A program made the position numbers and the translations under genes. A stretch of DNA of 64,000 nt, from NCBI GenBank assembly GCA_949318235.1, contig OX439131.1, positions 35,358,805 to 35,422,804 on the forward strand, read 5' to 3'. This document shows, piece after piece, positions 13,789-27,728 of the stretch (within the stretch, counting starts at the first letter, position 1; the number at the start of each line of letters is the position of its first letter). Source of the stretch: Ecdyonurus torrentis (taxonomy: Eukaryota; Arthropoda; Insecta; Ephemeroptera; Heptageniidae). A model generated the notes under the pieces. It was not told where the DNA came from. It worked only from the letters and a program-made list of their open reading frames with translations, and did no database searches.

Positions 13789-14083
13789 CTGTTAATGTAA
13801 TCTTTCAAACGTATGTTTAAGGGTAGAAGAGCTTAAATTAATAAAATCTCTTGATCTTATTTAATGTTATATAATATTATACACACTTTGAAGTATATTA
13901 TATAACATTTTGACATTAAAAGAGGTTTTCACTTTTCCTTATAACCAACATTAGATTCCCTTGTCACTTTTAGAATGGACAGGTAAAAAGGTTTAAGAGT
14001 CACACACACACAACGTTATTGCTGTTTTACTTCACATCTTTGCTGCCATAAACACATGACTACGTTACACTTTATATACAACT

Positions 14084-14115
<32 letters not shown>

Positions 14116-14929
14116 TACATAACATTATTATACTTCATTTGTCTGGGGAACACTTTTTGTCTTTACTTTAAACAATTACTTCATATATAAAACAGTTCAC
14201 GGTACTTAAAACTTTACTTTTTACATTAGTGCACACAGATTTATTATCAAAGTCTTTTTAAATTAAAATATAGAATTATTTTTACAACATTTTATAATTA
14301 TATAGACAGCTATGAAAGATTTCTTTTAATAATAAAAAATAATAATAATATTATGTAAAATTATAAATTATATTTGACTATCATATTATTTTTCATGTAA
14401 TTTTAAGTAATAAAATTTATATAGTATAATATAAAAAGTTTAAAATTAAGTTTTAAAAATAAATAGAAAAGGATTTTATATTAATTTATAAAGTTAAAAA
14501 ACAATTTCCGTTATGCAAATCACTTTGTTTAATAGTAAAAGCTCATGACTAATGATAAAATTCTTCTATTTTTTTTTATAACGTATAAGTTTTAGTTTTG
14601 TATTATTTTATATGTATATTTATACATATTAATAAAAACTTTTTTTGTTTTATTTACAGTGAATAAAATGTTAGCTGCAATAATCAATTATCGATTTTGA
14701 CACTTGCCTTAACAAACTAAAAAGTTTGATGAAAATACTTTTAAAGTAAAACGAATAACTTTTTTGTTAAACTTTTTTTTTCTCTCTCTCTCTCTCTCTC
14801 TTTCTCGCTCCACATCTTATCTGGCGAGAAATTCATGAATTTGAAGTCAACTTTTTAAGGGCACAGAATATAAATGATTCAAAGTTTTGTGTTAGAAATT
14901 TTCTTTCTTTACTGTTTTATCATATTAAG
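13788..14929. other. AT-rich non-coding DNA
   Basis: Holds a CATA/CA repeat (14088-14115) and a short TC run (14781-14802). No frame or family repeat is recognised. Confidence 0.5.
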
Positions 14930-15046
14930 ATGCAAGAAACAAAAACTAAATTAAGCAGAAAAAAAATTACTAAAGCAGTTTTTGAAGGGAGTGGCAAGAT
15001 AGAAGTACAAAACTTTGGTGTGCTGGATATTATTTTACAAAACAAG
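14930..15046 (+). CDS. Candidate coding exon, unknown product
   Basis: From ATG at 14930 the frame stays open for 39 codons (begins MQETKTKLSRKKITK, later KIEVQNFGVLD) and meets a clean AAG|GTAAGA donor at 15047 in phase 0. The frame is also open upstream to about 14882, behind a pyrimidine-rich stretch, so it may be an internal exon. Stop codons are expected often in this AT-rich DNA, so an open frame ending exactly at a donor is suggestive. No domain is recognised. Joined in phase 0 to the segment at 21920 it would end soon after (…KRGSKRKYST, stop at 21968), which is one possible model. Confidence 0.27.
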
Positions 15047-16364
15047 GTAAGAGAGTTTAAATTGCAACTTTCTGCATAACATTTAATAAGTTTGTATACT
15101 AAAATATTTATTTTCTTTTTCATCCTTGAAAATTGAAAATTTAAAACTATGTTGTTGTTTTTTCAATGTGTGTGAGTCTTAGTAGATATTGTATTAGGTA
15201 ATATTTATTAGAAGACTTAAAATAAAATAAATACTAGTTTCTACATATTCGCAGTAATATTTGCATTGCGCAATAAATTTAATTGTAAGAAAATTTAATG
15301 GTTTTAAATGGAGATTGCATGGATTATATTGAAAACAAAAAATATTGCTCTGTGTTAACAAGACTGCACACCATAGAAAATTATTTTGAATTAAATTTAT
15401 TTTTACTGGCACATAATTTTCATTGCTGATTTAATTATTACCTCAAACAGCCTAACCAGTTTTTATAACTTTTGGAACCTAATATTTAACTTATTTATTA
15501 CGATTATTTTATGTTTGTGTAAAATATACATTTTGATATTCTTGCAATCAGCCCTAATAAGTAATATTTTATTACCGTAAAGTTATAGATTTCATTTCTC
15601 CACAGTAAGTAAATAAAGAACCCTTACCATCATGCACTGAAATTGTATTGAAGAATGTTTACTTTTACTTCCAATCGATTTTCATAAGTCTTTTCTTTTT
15701 ATGGGAGATATTTTTAATTAATTTCTAAAAATGTTTAGAAAGTATATTTGTTTGGTTATTAAATGACAATACTAAAAACACTTTTTGTTTACTTTTCATG
15801 AACGATCGTCATTTGTTGTCCGATGTTTACTTGGTAAACAAAAGAGGATACAACAAGGCAAGTGTGTATAAATAAACTTAGTTTTTAGTGTTCTTTGGTT
15901 GCTATGTGTAAATGTCAAATTATAGCACAAAAAAATAATATCACCAATATATTAACTACTTTACAAAATATATTTCTACACACAAAAATTTATTCAAACA
16001 GGTTATTAAATAATTAATAAAATATAAAAAAAAAACTTTGGTTTTGTATTATTATGAAAATAATTCCCAAATTTAGTGTAATAAAAAACAAAATGAAAGT
16101 TCTGTGTTATATATAAAAAAAAAATTACTTCTTTTAATCTCATATATCTATTTCATAACTGTTTAGATAAAATATAATTTATTTAAATTTATATTACATA
16201 AACAAAGTTTTAATTAAATGGTTTACATTATAATCCATGTATTCTGTTATACACTTCAATATTCTCTTCTTGTATGGTTAATGAAAGGATTAATATAGAA
16301 GGTGAAGGTCTAATTCGAGAATCAAGAATATAATATAGAAACTATACATACACATATAGTAGTA

Positions 16365-16397
<33 letters not shown>

Positions 16398-17640
16398 TAG
16401 TTATTAAACATTTTCTCTCCTTTAGTTTAAAATTATATAATATCTTACTATAAGTTAAACATTATTTTATATAATATTAAAATAAAATATAAGAAGTTAA
16501 AATTAAGCTACATTAGTCTTCATACTGTAGGTAAAGATATAGTAAAAGGGGATCAAATGTAGATCCCTGTGCTACCTGTTGACGGGATTGCATCAGCTTT
16601 ACTTTGTTTCTAGTCACGCTCTATTTAAATCTCTGCAATTTTGTTTCATCATATTATATTATACGTGTTTCTAACACTTATATTCTAATTATTCTAAATT
16701 TTACTAATAATACTAATATAATTTGAAGGGTATATAAAATATATTACCATATTTATTAAATTTGTTATATATTTGAAAAATGTTATTTTTTTTTTGTTAT
16801 GTATAGATATAAAATAAATAATGCAGTTATATTTTTTTTATATATTGTGAATTCTAGCATGCTTAATAATATTATATAAGCATCATTTAAATTTTTTTCT
16901 GACAGAGAAATATATTATAATAATATATTCTTTGTCAAGAAGATATATTTTATATACAGTTTCCGGTTGACCGCAAGTCAAAAGAAATATATATATATAT
17001 ATATATCTTTTGTGTAGAAAATCATTTTTCATATTCTTAATACTTTTATTTTGTAGGAAGTATTATGCAGACAAAATAATTATGTAGTATTTTTGAAGTT
17101 AAACATATTTATGAGGAAGTTTTATAATTATGCATTGATGAAAAATATACGTTATTATTATTATTGGTCGATTACGATTATAAAATCAATTTATCTGAAA
17201 TTACTTTTTTAGTTTTCTAGTGTCGCATACAGATGTCTCTGTTATAAAAGCGGATGAACGAGACATCAAATCGGATCGAAATCGATTTGAGAAAAAAAAA
17301 ACTCAATTTGTATGTCTCTTTTTACATGTATATATTTTTTCTCGGGAGAGTAGAATATTATTTTGAAATTTACTAACAAGAAATTTGATTTTCTTCAATA
17401 AACATACACATTTTATTATATTGACAACTTGGAGAGAAATATATTTGATAGGTAATTTGATTCAAATTTCTAGGTACATTTTTTTTTTTTTTTTTTTTGA
17501 AAATGCTGCAAATAATATGTATTATTTTTATTATTCATGCAATGAATTTGACATCATGCTTTGGAAAAAAAAAAAAAAAAAAAAAGTTAAAGCTTGCTTT
17601 AGTACAAGAAAGCAGATTAGAGAATTATGATCCAATTGAT
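15047..17640. other. AT-rich non-coding DNA
   Basis: A (TAG)n tract at 16358-16396, poly-T and poly-A runs at 17479-17498 and 17565-17585. If the candidate exon at 14930 is real, this is intronic. Nothing else is seen. Confidence 0.45.
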
Positions 17641-17935
17641 TAGGATGGACATACGTGAGCAGACAACATCCTACCTGTTGCCTCGTGTCAGGGGGGTGAG
17701 GAGGGGGGCGTGGTGGGGCCCAGCAGCAGATTCCTTCACGGCAGCGAGAGATCGAGCAGCGCACAACGAGAGACTGCCTTCCCAATGCACACTCCTCGCG
17801 GCTTTTACCCGGCAAGTAATCAACTTTCCTCCACCCCCAACGTCCCCCCGAAAAACCTCCCTCTTTTACCCTCCCACACATCGAGTAGACACTACTGCCA
17901 CAAGTATCGTCCTCTAACGGTATTTTCTTTAACTA
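17640..17935. promoter_or_regulatory. GC-rich island
   Basis: Markedly GC-rich with runs of G then C (e.g. GAGGGGGGCGTGGTGGGGCC). Frames are open on both strands because stop codons are rare here. Composition suggests a CpG-type island. Confidence 0.28.
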
Positions 17936-18436
17936 CAATCTCAATCCCCGAAATAAAAAAAATAAAAAAATGATAAGAAATGAAATATTTTGCAATAAAT
18001 TGCAGATAAAAAGTATAAGTCAACAATTCAGTGAAGTAATTCAGAATGTTTGCAATATAAAATGAATCAAAATGAGCTCCAATTAGTAAAAATTTTATAC
18101 TCGCATTAATGACAATTTAACTAAGTATATGCGTTCAATTGAACTTTCTTATATTAATCTCTTAACTTGTAAAAACAAACATTCTCTATTTAAATATAAT
18201 ATTCGCTCGTCACAAATTGTTTGAGAAAACAGAGAGAAAGCCAGAACAACAGAAAGCTGATATAAAATTAAATGTTATTTTTACAATACAGAATTTCAGG
18301 ACTTTTAGTGTTGGCAGCATAAAATATCAGAATATCGTAAGTCATAAAATCAGCTAGTAAATATAATTTATTCCAAAGTCTTCTACATCTCAGTTTTGTA
18401 TGTTCTGCCTATTGTTTATTTATTTTTTAAATTTTT

Positions 18437-18589
18437 CATTCATTCATTCATTCATTCATTCATTCATTCATTCATTCATTCATTCATTCATTCATTCATT
18501 CATTCATTCATTCATTCATTCATTCATTCATTCATTCATTCATTCATTCATTCATTCATTCATTCATTCATTCATTCATTCATTCATTT
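18437..18589. repeat. (CATT)n tetranucleotide array, ~38 units
   Basis: Essentially perfect CATT units for about 150 bases. It is the only long tetranucleotide array in the window, and its (SFIH)n open frames are artefacts of the repeat. Confidence 0.96.
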
Positions 18590-19222
18590 ATATATTAACA
18601 CAGACATTCATGATGCAACATTAGAATTTCAAAGACACTCTCTCTAATCTCTTTAGGAAATTTTTTTTTATTTGTCATGTCATAATATGATGGCTTCTTG
18701 AAGGTAGTGTTGCGTAAAAAAAATATGTCTGCGGGTCATATAAATATAAAAAATAATTACAATTTCAGCAACTTTTTAATTTAAAAAATATTGATTTCGT
18801 GAATGTATTTAAAAACATTTTCAAGGAAAACATTTCTTTTTTTTTCCATTTAGACATTTTTATAAGTATAAAATATCCTGTAATATATCTTATTAATTAT
18901 ATATGATATAAAGTTTTTTACTACCACAAAAGTTTATAATTATTAAATGTTAATTAACTAAATAAATGTTTATTAATAAATATAATGTAAAATCTAATTT
19001 AACATGATATTTACGTTTAAATAAGTCTTTTGAGTAAATTTTCATTAGTATAGAAAATAATAATAATAATACTTTTCTTTTATGTAACATTTTTAGTATA
19101 TAAAAAGGTACGAAAGAGGAGAGAGAGAGAGAGAGAGAGGAAAATGATGATGGGTGTTGGTGGGAAAATTTGTTTGAACAATATCGACGTTTTTGCTTCT
19201 TGTATAAACATCAAATTCTGAC

Positions 19223-19365
<143 letters not shown>

Positions 19366-19708
19366 ACAGTAAGCAGGGATACAGACAAGTTGAGACTACC
19401 AACAGACGTTTAATAAGACCTCACAGAGAGATCAATACCAGTTCACACCTCGCCATGCAAATAACCTCTTCTCCATGCTTCTCACATCAACCAAAACATG
19501 GCGGATATTTCATACTATTTTTTTTTTCTTTTGCTTATATCTGTCCAATCCAATCTTCTACAATCCAATATGTATATACGCTCTATATATTCAGGTCAAA
19601 ATGACCATACTTGGTTACATACTCTTGCAACATACTTTCTTTAAAAAGTAGCTAAAGAAAGATTGATAAAAATAAAAGGATGAAAGATAAGAGTTAAGGT
19701 GTGTGAAC

Positions 19709-19710
<2 letters not shown>

Positions 19711-19774
<64 letters not shown>
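19711..19774. repeat. (TA)n/(TG)n compound microsatellite
   Basis: TA run switching to TG near 19756. Confidence 0.93.
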
Positions 19775-19776
<2 letters not shown>

Positions 19777-20307
19777 ATGTGTGTGTGTGGAAGAGTACGA
19801 TGTTGCAAAGACAGCGTAAAGGCTTAAAGTCTAGAAGCATAAAAGAGAATATAAGAGGTAAATGTGGACCAAAAAATCTGAAGCATCAGACAAAGAACGT
19901 GCTAGGAAAGTTAATACACTTCTACTTCTCTTATATACTTTTTTTCTCGCTTCATCCACTCGTATATTTTTACCCAGACTAAGGTGAAAAACTTTCCACT
20001 TTTTATATTAGAACAATATTAGAGTATTAGATAAAAAAAATAAAGAAAAATAATATTTAACTCAAAAACAAAGAAGAAAAAAATTTAACAAAGCAACGAA
20101 TAAAAAAAATAAAAAGAAATAAAGTAGAATTAAAAGCAACCAGCACTAAAAGTTAGTAGGTTTCTTATTTTTAAATGAATGTACAAGACTTCTAAAAAGT
20201 ATCAAGTTTTTTTTTTTTTTTTTTTTTTCATTTATTCTTTCGTTTTTACCATGGAAATTTATATCACAAAATTTCTTGCCAACTGATTTAATTTTAAAAC
20301 ATTACAC

Positions 20308-20360
<53 letters not shown>

Positions 20361-20589
20361 TATATATATTTACAATATAAAATAAATTTTTGAGTATAAT
20401 AACTTTACTTAAAATGAAACAAAAATAAAACACAATGATATTTTATCATCAAAACAAAAAAGGCATCCTTTTTCTTTTTTAACGTTTTATATTTATGAAG
20501 CTAGAAAGTTTATATTGAATTTTTTTTTTTTTTTTTTGTAAATAAAGTTAATTAAATTTAATTGTAACTTTGCTAATCAGTTTTAGTTA

Positions 20590-20830
20590 TATATTTTTTC
20601 TCTCCCCTTCTATAGTGCTATGAAAAGAGAGTAATTAAGGTTGCTATGTAACACGCTGAGCTGGGTGGGCGTTGGTCGTTAGATTGGGTGGGTGAGAGGA
20701 GGCAAGCGAGTGTTTACTATCAGTCACGTGACTTGATGAGGTACAGATCTACGCAGGGGAGACTCCATCAATACCCTCGGGGGGCAGGGGGGGGGAGGTA
20801 TATGGTCACCATCTTCTACATACATATAAC
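20590..20830. promoter_or_regulatory. GC island with X-box-like and E-box words
   Basis: GGTTGCTATGTAAC at 20639-20652 resembles an RFX X-box. CAGTCACGTGACTTG holds a CACGTG E-box, and a G-rich run (20777-20796) follows. Confidence 0.33.
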
Positions 20831-21029
20831 CTTATATACCCTTCACACTTGCTTTTAAGTAATGAGGGGAAATGAAGCTTAAAACAATTAAAATTTACGA
20901 CGTTCATATCGATAAAAGTATATTTTTGGTGTTATATGTCATAAAAGTAACAATATTTTTTGTCATATATGACGTCTTTAGAATTTTGTTTTAATTTAAT
21001 ACTTAAGTTAACTCACGACTTGTATTGGT

Positions 21030-21031
<2 letters not shown>

Positions 21032-21074
<43 letters not shown>
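21032..21074. repeat. 43-base poly-T tract
   Basis: Longest homopolymer seen. It may be the tail of a minus-strand retroposon, though no body is recognised on its right. Confidence 0.9.
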
Positions 21075-21077
<3 letters not shown>

Positions 21078-21919
21078 TTACGACACCGAGGCACCGACTC
21101 TGTGCAGAAACAGTCAAAAGTGGTATGTTCACAATAATTTTTTCAACGTTATTTATACTCAGCAAAACAAATTCTATGAATTCAAATAAAATTTAATGAA
21201 TTAAAAAAAGTTTTTTGTTACGAAAAAAGCTAATTTTTAATTTTAAAAAAAGTTTAAATTTTGACTTAAAAGTTGGCGCTAAAATTTAGCTTTTTATATT
21301 TACATGTTACGTTTAAAGTGGAATAACTTAAATATTTGATCGTGTTTGCATATTTGACATAAATAAACTTACATAATTTCATCGTTAGTTTATGTTAATT
21401 TTATATTTCGCGGCCGTTCATAGTTTGTGAGATATCAGCCGCTAATCTGCTCATTTAAAGGATCAATTTCTCCAACGAAAAACATTTGAAAAAACAACTT
21501 GATCAATAACTTTGTAAGTGCGCAACAATAAAAGAATTGCAAATATAAGTCAAGTCTTTCATTAATATTTTTAAATTCACAAATCATTATTATTATTACA
21601 TGAAGGGAATATTTCATTAAAACTTCAATTTTTTTATTTGAGTACCACTCCTATTCTAGCTATTTGTTCCTTTATAAGAAGAAATATAAACTTAATTAAA
21701 TCTAATACGATATTTATTAAACTTAATACTAAATTTCTCAATTTTATTTTGAGCTTATAAAGAAAATTAATTGAACAATAAAATTTTATTAAGAATAAAT
21801 TTTTATTCTCTTATATATATTAAATAAAAAAAAGAAAGAGATCTTTATTATTTTTATATTGTTTGTGTATTTGATCTAAAACTAAACTCAATGTTTGAAC
21901 AATTTGTTTGTTATTTCAG

Positions 21920-22004
21920 TGGAATTTGAAAAATGGCAAACGTGGCAGCAAGAGGAAATATTCAACGTAATATAAAAAAAAATTCTTCTATAAATAATAA
22001 GGGG
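21920..22004 (+). CDS. Candidate exon with strong acceptor and donor, unknown product
   Basis: The acceptor TTGTTATTTCAG ends at 21919 and the donor GTGAGT starts at 22005. Two readings are possible. As a start exon: ATG at 21933 with AAAATGG context gives 24 codons (MANVAARGNIQR…) ending in phase 0 at the donor. As a terminal exon in another frame: WNLKNGKRGSKRKYST then TAA at 21968. A GC-richer island follows directly (22010-22260). No homology is recognised. Confidence 0.28.
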
Positions 22005-22009
22005 GTGAG

Positions 22010-22260
22010 TAGATATGTTGGATGATTGGATGACTGAAAGAGAGAAGTAATAATGGTGGAATACGAGCTAAAAACGATCCTTTCTTCATTGTTGTTCCTT
22101 AAGGCACATTGAGGGGAGGCTTAGAGGAAAGAAGGGAGACTCCCGCGAGGCAAGTTAGTGCATCTCAGTTTTTATTACAACCCATCAATAAGTGTCGTAA
22201 TTTGCTCAATTGACTCGCTGTCCCAATGCGGGTGTGGAGTTACATTTTGACGACCATCGT
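22010..22260. promoter_or_regulatory. GC-richer island after the candidate exon at 21920
   Basis: Contains GAGGGGAGGCTTAGAGG and CTGTCCCAATGCGGGTGTGG. No coding frame stands out. If the upstream exon is a first exon, intronic control elements would sit here. Confidence 0.22.
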
Positions 22261-22261
22261 G

Positions 22262-23469
22262 TTTTTTTTTTTTTTTTTTTCTTTTTTTTTTATAAGAACT
22301 GAAATATGACCACAATATATATATACTTTGGCTTTAATGATATAACATGCATAGGCAATGCGCAATCAAATCCAAACAAATCTATCTTTTATATTTTATC
22401 AATTGCTTTCATGTCAATAAAATATATTTTATCCTAAACCATTTCTCAGCTTCATAAAAGTAATATATTCAAACTCCTTCTCTTCTCCTCGTAATATTTT
22501 TATGGCATCATTATTTTATACACAAAGATATATATTTTTTAAACTTCATACCAACCACTAAAATTTCCCTACAGTTAAATGTTGTTTAAATTATTACTAT
22601 ATATATATACTGAATAAAATTTATGACTCTCAAACAAAATAATATACTTTTAAAGTTAAGCAGTGAAATAATATTTCAATAACTTCTTTACATTTAAATG
22701 TATAAATTCAATTTAAAAGAACGTGCAACTGTAAGTGCACTCTTTTAAAAATGTTCCTGAATCTAAAATTTTGTATTTTTGTAATCTATACCCGGGTATT
22801 TTTTACAAAAAAAAAATATATATATAGCGCGAGTTGAAAAACCTTTTAAATTAAAAAAAAAAAAAATCACTTTATAAGAGTGCAATGAAAGAAATAAATG
22901 TATACTTTTGAAGTAAAATATTAAAAAAAAAAATAATAATAAAAATAAAAAAAATTCCCTCTTTGAAATGATTTTTTTTTAAATTGTGAAGTTTCATTGT
23001 CAGTTCATGCAAATAGCACACCGTAATATAAGAGTTTTGACATTTTTTACTTTAAATGTTAATATTTATACCCTCAAATTGCAAAGTTTATGAAAATAAA
23101 GAGCATGGCAAAAAAAATCAAGACAGAGAAGAGAAAAGACTTTTTATATAAATTATTTAAAAAAAACATGAATATTGCACATATTCGTTTCGTTTTTTTC
23201 TAAAGGTATACGTATTTTTGTAGCCTTTTTTTTTTGTAGTGAAAAAAAAACAAGAATATATAGAATGAGAGCATATAGTAGATAGTCGTTGTTTCCCCAG
23301 GGGCGGTGTAATGGTGACGCGTGACGAGCTCTCATATGTTTTCATGATGATGATGATGACTATATGACTGTTAAGCTCCAAGGCTTCAACATCTGCTCTA
23401 GATAAGAACAAGATATAACGAATGTAAGCAATTGCTGCTGCTGGCACTTTGAACGCGGACCATGACCAC

Positions 23470-23504
<35 letters not shown>

Positions 23505-24582
23505 GACACTATGAAGCAGAAAAAAAACTTCAACTTTAGGACTCTTTTGCTAGAAAATATAACACGTAAAATATATATATATATATAATAAAAAAAAGAA
23601 GACAAAAGAGATGAAAGGTCTATAATATATAGAAGAAGAAGAGATAAAGACACATACACACTATGGAAGATGTAATAATAATAAAAGAAAAATCAGCAGA
23701 CTCATCCAAGTATATAAAAAAATATAATCCTAAAAAACTTTTTACGATTGCATAATTTAATATCTTTAATAATAAGAAAAGGAAAACAAATTTAAGAATT
23801 GCTTTAGGGATACTATTATATATATTTTTATATATATCCAGAGGGGTGTGAAAATGAAATCAGTTTTATTTTTTTATAGTAAATTACATTTTACATGAAT
23901 TTAAATATAATTTATATTTTGTATAATGATATTATTTGAATGAATTTATTTAAAAAAATATATATAAATTTAAGACATTTTTAAAAGTTTGTTCAGATAA
24001 TGGATTTTTAATTTATTATTACTATATACCTTATTCATACAGAATGATTGATGTATCATCATACTATATCGTGTTATAAAGTATATGTATACATTGGTGA
24101 TGACGTCAAAATGCTTGAACTAATATTAAATAAATATTTTAAGGCACTTCAAAATTGATTATTTTCATGTTAAACAAAAATATAACATCATATATTAATA
24201 TTAAAATCTATAATGCTAAATAATAATATATTGATTTAGTATTAATGTATAAAATAATCAATCAAATAAAATTGGGGAAAAAAATACTGAATAATATATG
24301 AAATAAATGAGGTGGTAGTTATATAGAGGTGTAAAAAAATATTTAGTAAGAGAGTAGGTGCTGTCTGCAAATGATGTAGGCTGATAATGAGATGGCTGTC
24401 ATATCAGCAACACGTCCCCCCCCCCCTCCTCCTCTGTTGTAGCTTCAATGTGACATGAATAATGACTTTGCTTGGCCGTAAACCAATAATGTAAATTGCA
24501 TGTGTATCAATCAGTGCGCTTGCAAAATGCAGCCATGCAGATAACAGCCTAGGCGAGTGCATGTTTTATACATAGGGGTGAA

Positions 24583-24584
<2 letters not shown>
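22262..24584. other. AT-rich non-coding DNA with homopolymers
   Basis: Long A/T runs (22261-22290, 23468-23497) and a C run at 24416-24426. No exon, RNA gene or repeat family is recognised. Confidence 0.5.

Positions 24585-24665
<81 letters not shown>
24585..24665. repeat. (TA)n microsatellite
   Basis: Pure AT run of about 80 bases. Confidence 0.95.
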
Positions 24666-24668
<3 letters not shown>

Positions 24669-24839
24669 TCAAGCATAGCTTTTCCTTAACCTCCATACCT
24701 AATAATATAGTCTATATTATATTGACCAGTAATTTATTGATATATTATAGAGTTGTATTTATTATACATTGGAAAATATATAAAGTTTCTTCATTATTTT
24801 GCAGTGTTCAATTTTTTTTATGACATACGCTATACAAAC

Positions 24840-25401
24840 TTTGCTCTAAAAATATTCTATGGTCAGCAAGCCAGACTTCGAACAACTAAACAAAAGTGAC
24901 ACTTTTAAGCGGACGTCCAAAAATAATAAAATTTGATTTTTGCATGCTTTGAAAATCCTATACATACGATAAACGCTTTCAAAATTTTAACTCTTAACTA
25001 AAATATAGCTGTAATAAAAATTCTACAAAAAGTGAGAAAACAAGGTAGACTTTGAACAACCTTTAACTATGCCAAACATGGAACATGTTGATGGACATTT
25101 CTCGAACAAGGTACTTACATCCTATAACAAAAATCACCAAACATTTGAGATTTTGCCCAAATGACCTAAATCAAAAGCATTTTGTACTACAACCATGATA
25201 TCAATTAATGATATTTTAATAAGAAATGAACTTTATTAAAATCATCCGTGGTTCAAGTATTTTTTTAAATTGTAAATTTTAATTTATCATTCACTTTCGT
25301 CAGGCAGTCTTACATGATCTAAGATGATTGTAAAAAATATTTCTTGCCGTTTTCATCTTAACCTAGACATCTTTTTTTAACATTACTATTATTTTTTTTA
25401 C
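24840..25401. other. Unique sequence of more even composition, left of a family B MITE
   Basis: Less AT-extreme than its flanks, with no long ORF. It could be part of an older element into which family B inserted. No internal partner copy was found in this window. Confidence 0.3.
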
Positions 25402-25685
25402 TTAAAGCCATAGACCACATAAAACAATATGTGCTTTGTGCTTTCCACGAGAGAGCGTAAAAATACTGTAAAGTATGTAATTTGCGTGACTATTCATGTT
25501 TCTAACGTCAGAAACATGCAAAAATTAGTAAAAAAAATGTTGTGCGGGTTGCATAAATTGAAATTTTCTGATCACTGCTAAGGAGCTACAGTTGGGTTTT
25601 GAGACAAACTAAAGTTATTTATGTAAGTCCCATCAAGTGTTTTGTGATATAAATGCTTATGTTTTTTTCAGGTCTATTCCTTTAA
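25402..25685. mobile_element. Family B MITE, copy 1
   Basis: Starts TTAAAGCCATAGACCACATA and ends AGGTCTATTCCTTTAA, so the two termini are inverted (about 15 bp) and flanked by TTAA. The interior shares ATGTTGTGCGGGTTGCATAA and CTACAGTTGGGTTTTGAGAC with copies at 41920, 45470 and 54725. It lacks a ~60-base interior block present in the 41920 copy. Non-coding. Confidence 0.75.
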
Positions 25686-26799
25686 TATAAGTGTGGTAAC
25701 CTCTAAACATAACTGGTCGGATCTATAGAAATATCAATAACTAACAATGGAAATTATTTGTAAAAATTTATATAAAAAAAGAAATTCAATAACTAATTAC
25801 ACAATAATCTAAATTTAAAAAAATATATATAATAGGAAGTAGAAATTCCTAAAATTATATACAAATAAGGTCATTTAAAAAGGAAATTAAAATATTAATA
25901 ACTTTTATAATTATATATAAAATTTATTGCAAAATTTTACTATTTACATGGCACGATTTTATAAAACTCATTTTAGTAAAATAGGTTTGTTGTTAATATC
26001 CTATACATATATTTGACGTTTAATGTTTATTTTAGCTATTATACAAATATGTATAATGTATAAAATGTGTACAGAGTGTCATTTGATATACATTGAAAGC
26101 TGAGTAAGTGCAGTTCAATATCCATGAAGGGGTGAGGGGAGGTGGGAGGAGAGAGGGTTGTTTGTGATATGAAGCTAACACATGAAAACTCATTTCTATA
26201 GTAGTCCATTTGACTTTCCCACCCTGTTTCTCCTCTTCTCAGCAGCAATCAATTCAGTGGTTTTGTGGTAACAACTGCCTCATTAACTCTTGGAGAACAT
26301 GTTAATTTAAATTACATACAAAACCCGAGCATTTATAATATAAATTGAGATTGTGTGGTTTTCAATACAAATAATTATACAATATCAAAATATTGAGCAA
26401 TTATTATAATAAATAATAAAAATTATTGCTAAATACTAATTGCTATTAATTCATAATTAGTTGTAAAGTGTAATTTTGTAAATTAAAAAAAAATATTTTA
26501 GTACATTATTACATAATTATATATTAAATAGTCTTGCAAAATCATTAGCAATCTTAAAGAGTAAAAAATTAAAAATAAATATATATAATGTAATATAATA
26601 AAACAAAAGTGAAATTTTATAGTTACATAATGAAATTTATATTTCAAGAAAAAAAAGAGATATATAAAAGAAAGGGAAAAAAAATATGAAGAGTTTTTAA
26701 AAAGTTCCTCTTCGTTGATTACGAGTAAGATTTTTCTCTGACATAAACATAGTATAAGTGTATGCAAATTTTATATTGTATGTCGTAAGAAAATGATGA

Positions 26800-27020
26800 T
26801 ATTTCTCGGGACATTAGGCCGCTAATGTAAACGCTAATGTGACGGTTTTGAGCTTTGTCAGTGTGCTCTATACGCTCAGTTAGGAGCCCGAGTGTTTTTC
26901 GCTCTTACAGCTATAGCGCGAGCAAACTCAGCAGGCCAAGGGAGCGGGGCAATGAGCCGTCACTTCTTGTGTAATTAATGTAAAATGTAATACACAGCCT
27001 TCTATACTGCTCACTACTTA
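26800..27020. promoter_or_regulatory. GC island
   Basis: GGGACATTAGGCCGCTAATG, AGCTATAGCGCGAGC and CAAGGGAGCGGGGCAATG stand out from AT-rich flanks. A TAATTA homeobox-type word follows at about 26974. Confidence 0.25.
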
Positions 27021-27168
27021 ACTCACTCCTCGTTATTAAAATAAATTACTAAAGAATTTTTTTATTATTATTATTAATATTTTTTATTTTCATGTTTAAC
27101 TTAACTTTAATTCAATTAGTATTGAAAATAATTAAGTGTGTGTGTGTGACTGTGTGACTGTGTTATGG

Positions 27169-27320
<152 letters not shown>

Positions 27321-27409
27321 CATGCACCATTGGTTATTGTTCAACCAATTTTTAAGTTTTCAACACATAACAAATTTATTTCTACTAGGATTGTACTAAT
27401 CTTTTGTTA

Positions 27410-27728
27410 TTTAAAGGCGTAGAACACCTTGAACAAAAAACTTGCCTAGTATCCTAACATACCCAAATATCAAAATTATTTTGGCCGTAGTCATTGTTTT
27501 CTAATTTATTTTCCATTTACAAAATGTCAGTTGCGGGTTTACTACGTCACAGCTCGCCTGGTCCACGCGCGCGGCAACAGGCGAGCTGTGACGTAGTAAA
27601 CCCGCAACTGACATTTTGTAAATGGATAATAAATTAGAAATCAATGACTCCGGCCAAAATGATGTTGATATTTGGGTATGTTAGGATACTAGGCAAGTTT
27701 TTTGTTCAAGGTGTTCTACGTCTTTAAA
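27410..27728. mobile_element. Family A foldback MITE, most complete copy
   Basis: Both halves are inverted copies over almost the whole ~319 bases. Ends read TTAAAGGCGTAGAACACC and GGTGTTCTACGTCTTTAA, followed inward by TTGAACAAAAAAC and a central GTCACAGCTCGCCTG arm pair around a short GC-rich loop (~27562-27577). TTAA at both ends suggests a TTAA target site. There is no coding capacity. A 146-bp TA/TG compound microsatellite ends about 90 bases upstream. Confidence 0.8.

Noticed and set aside
17627..17973. Overlapping GC-rich frames on both strands
   Set aside because: Open simply because stop codons are rare in the GC island. Low-complexity Pro/Arg composition and no splice or start support.
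18437..18589. Regular array considered as CRISPR-like
   Set aside because: Uniform 4-base units with no spacers, in a eukaryotic setting.
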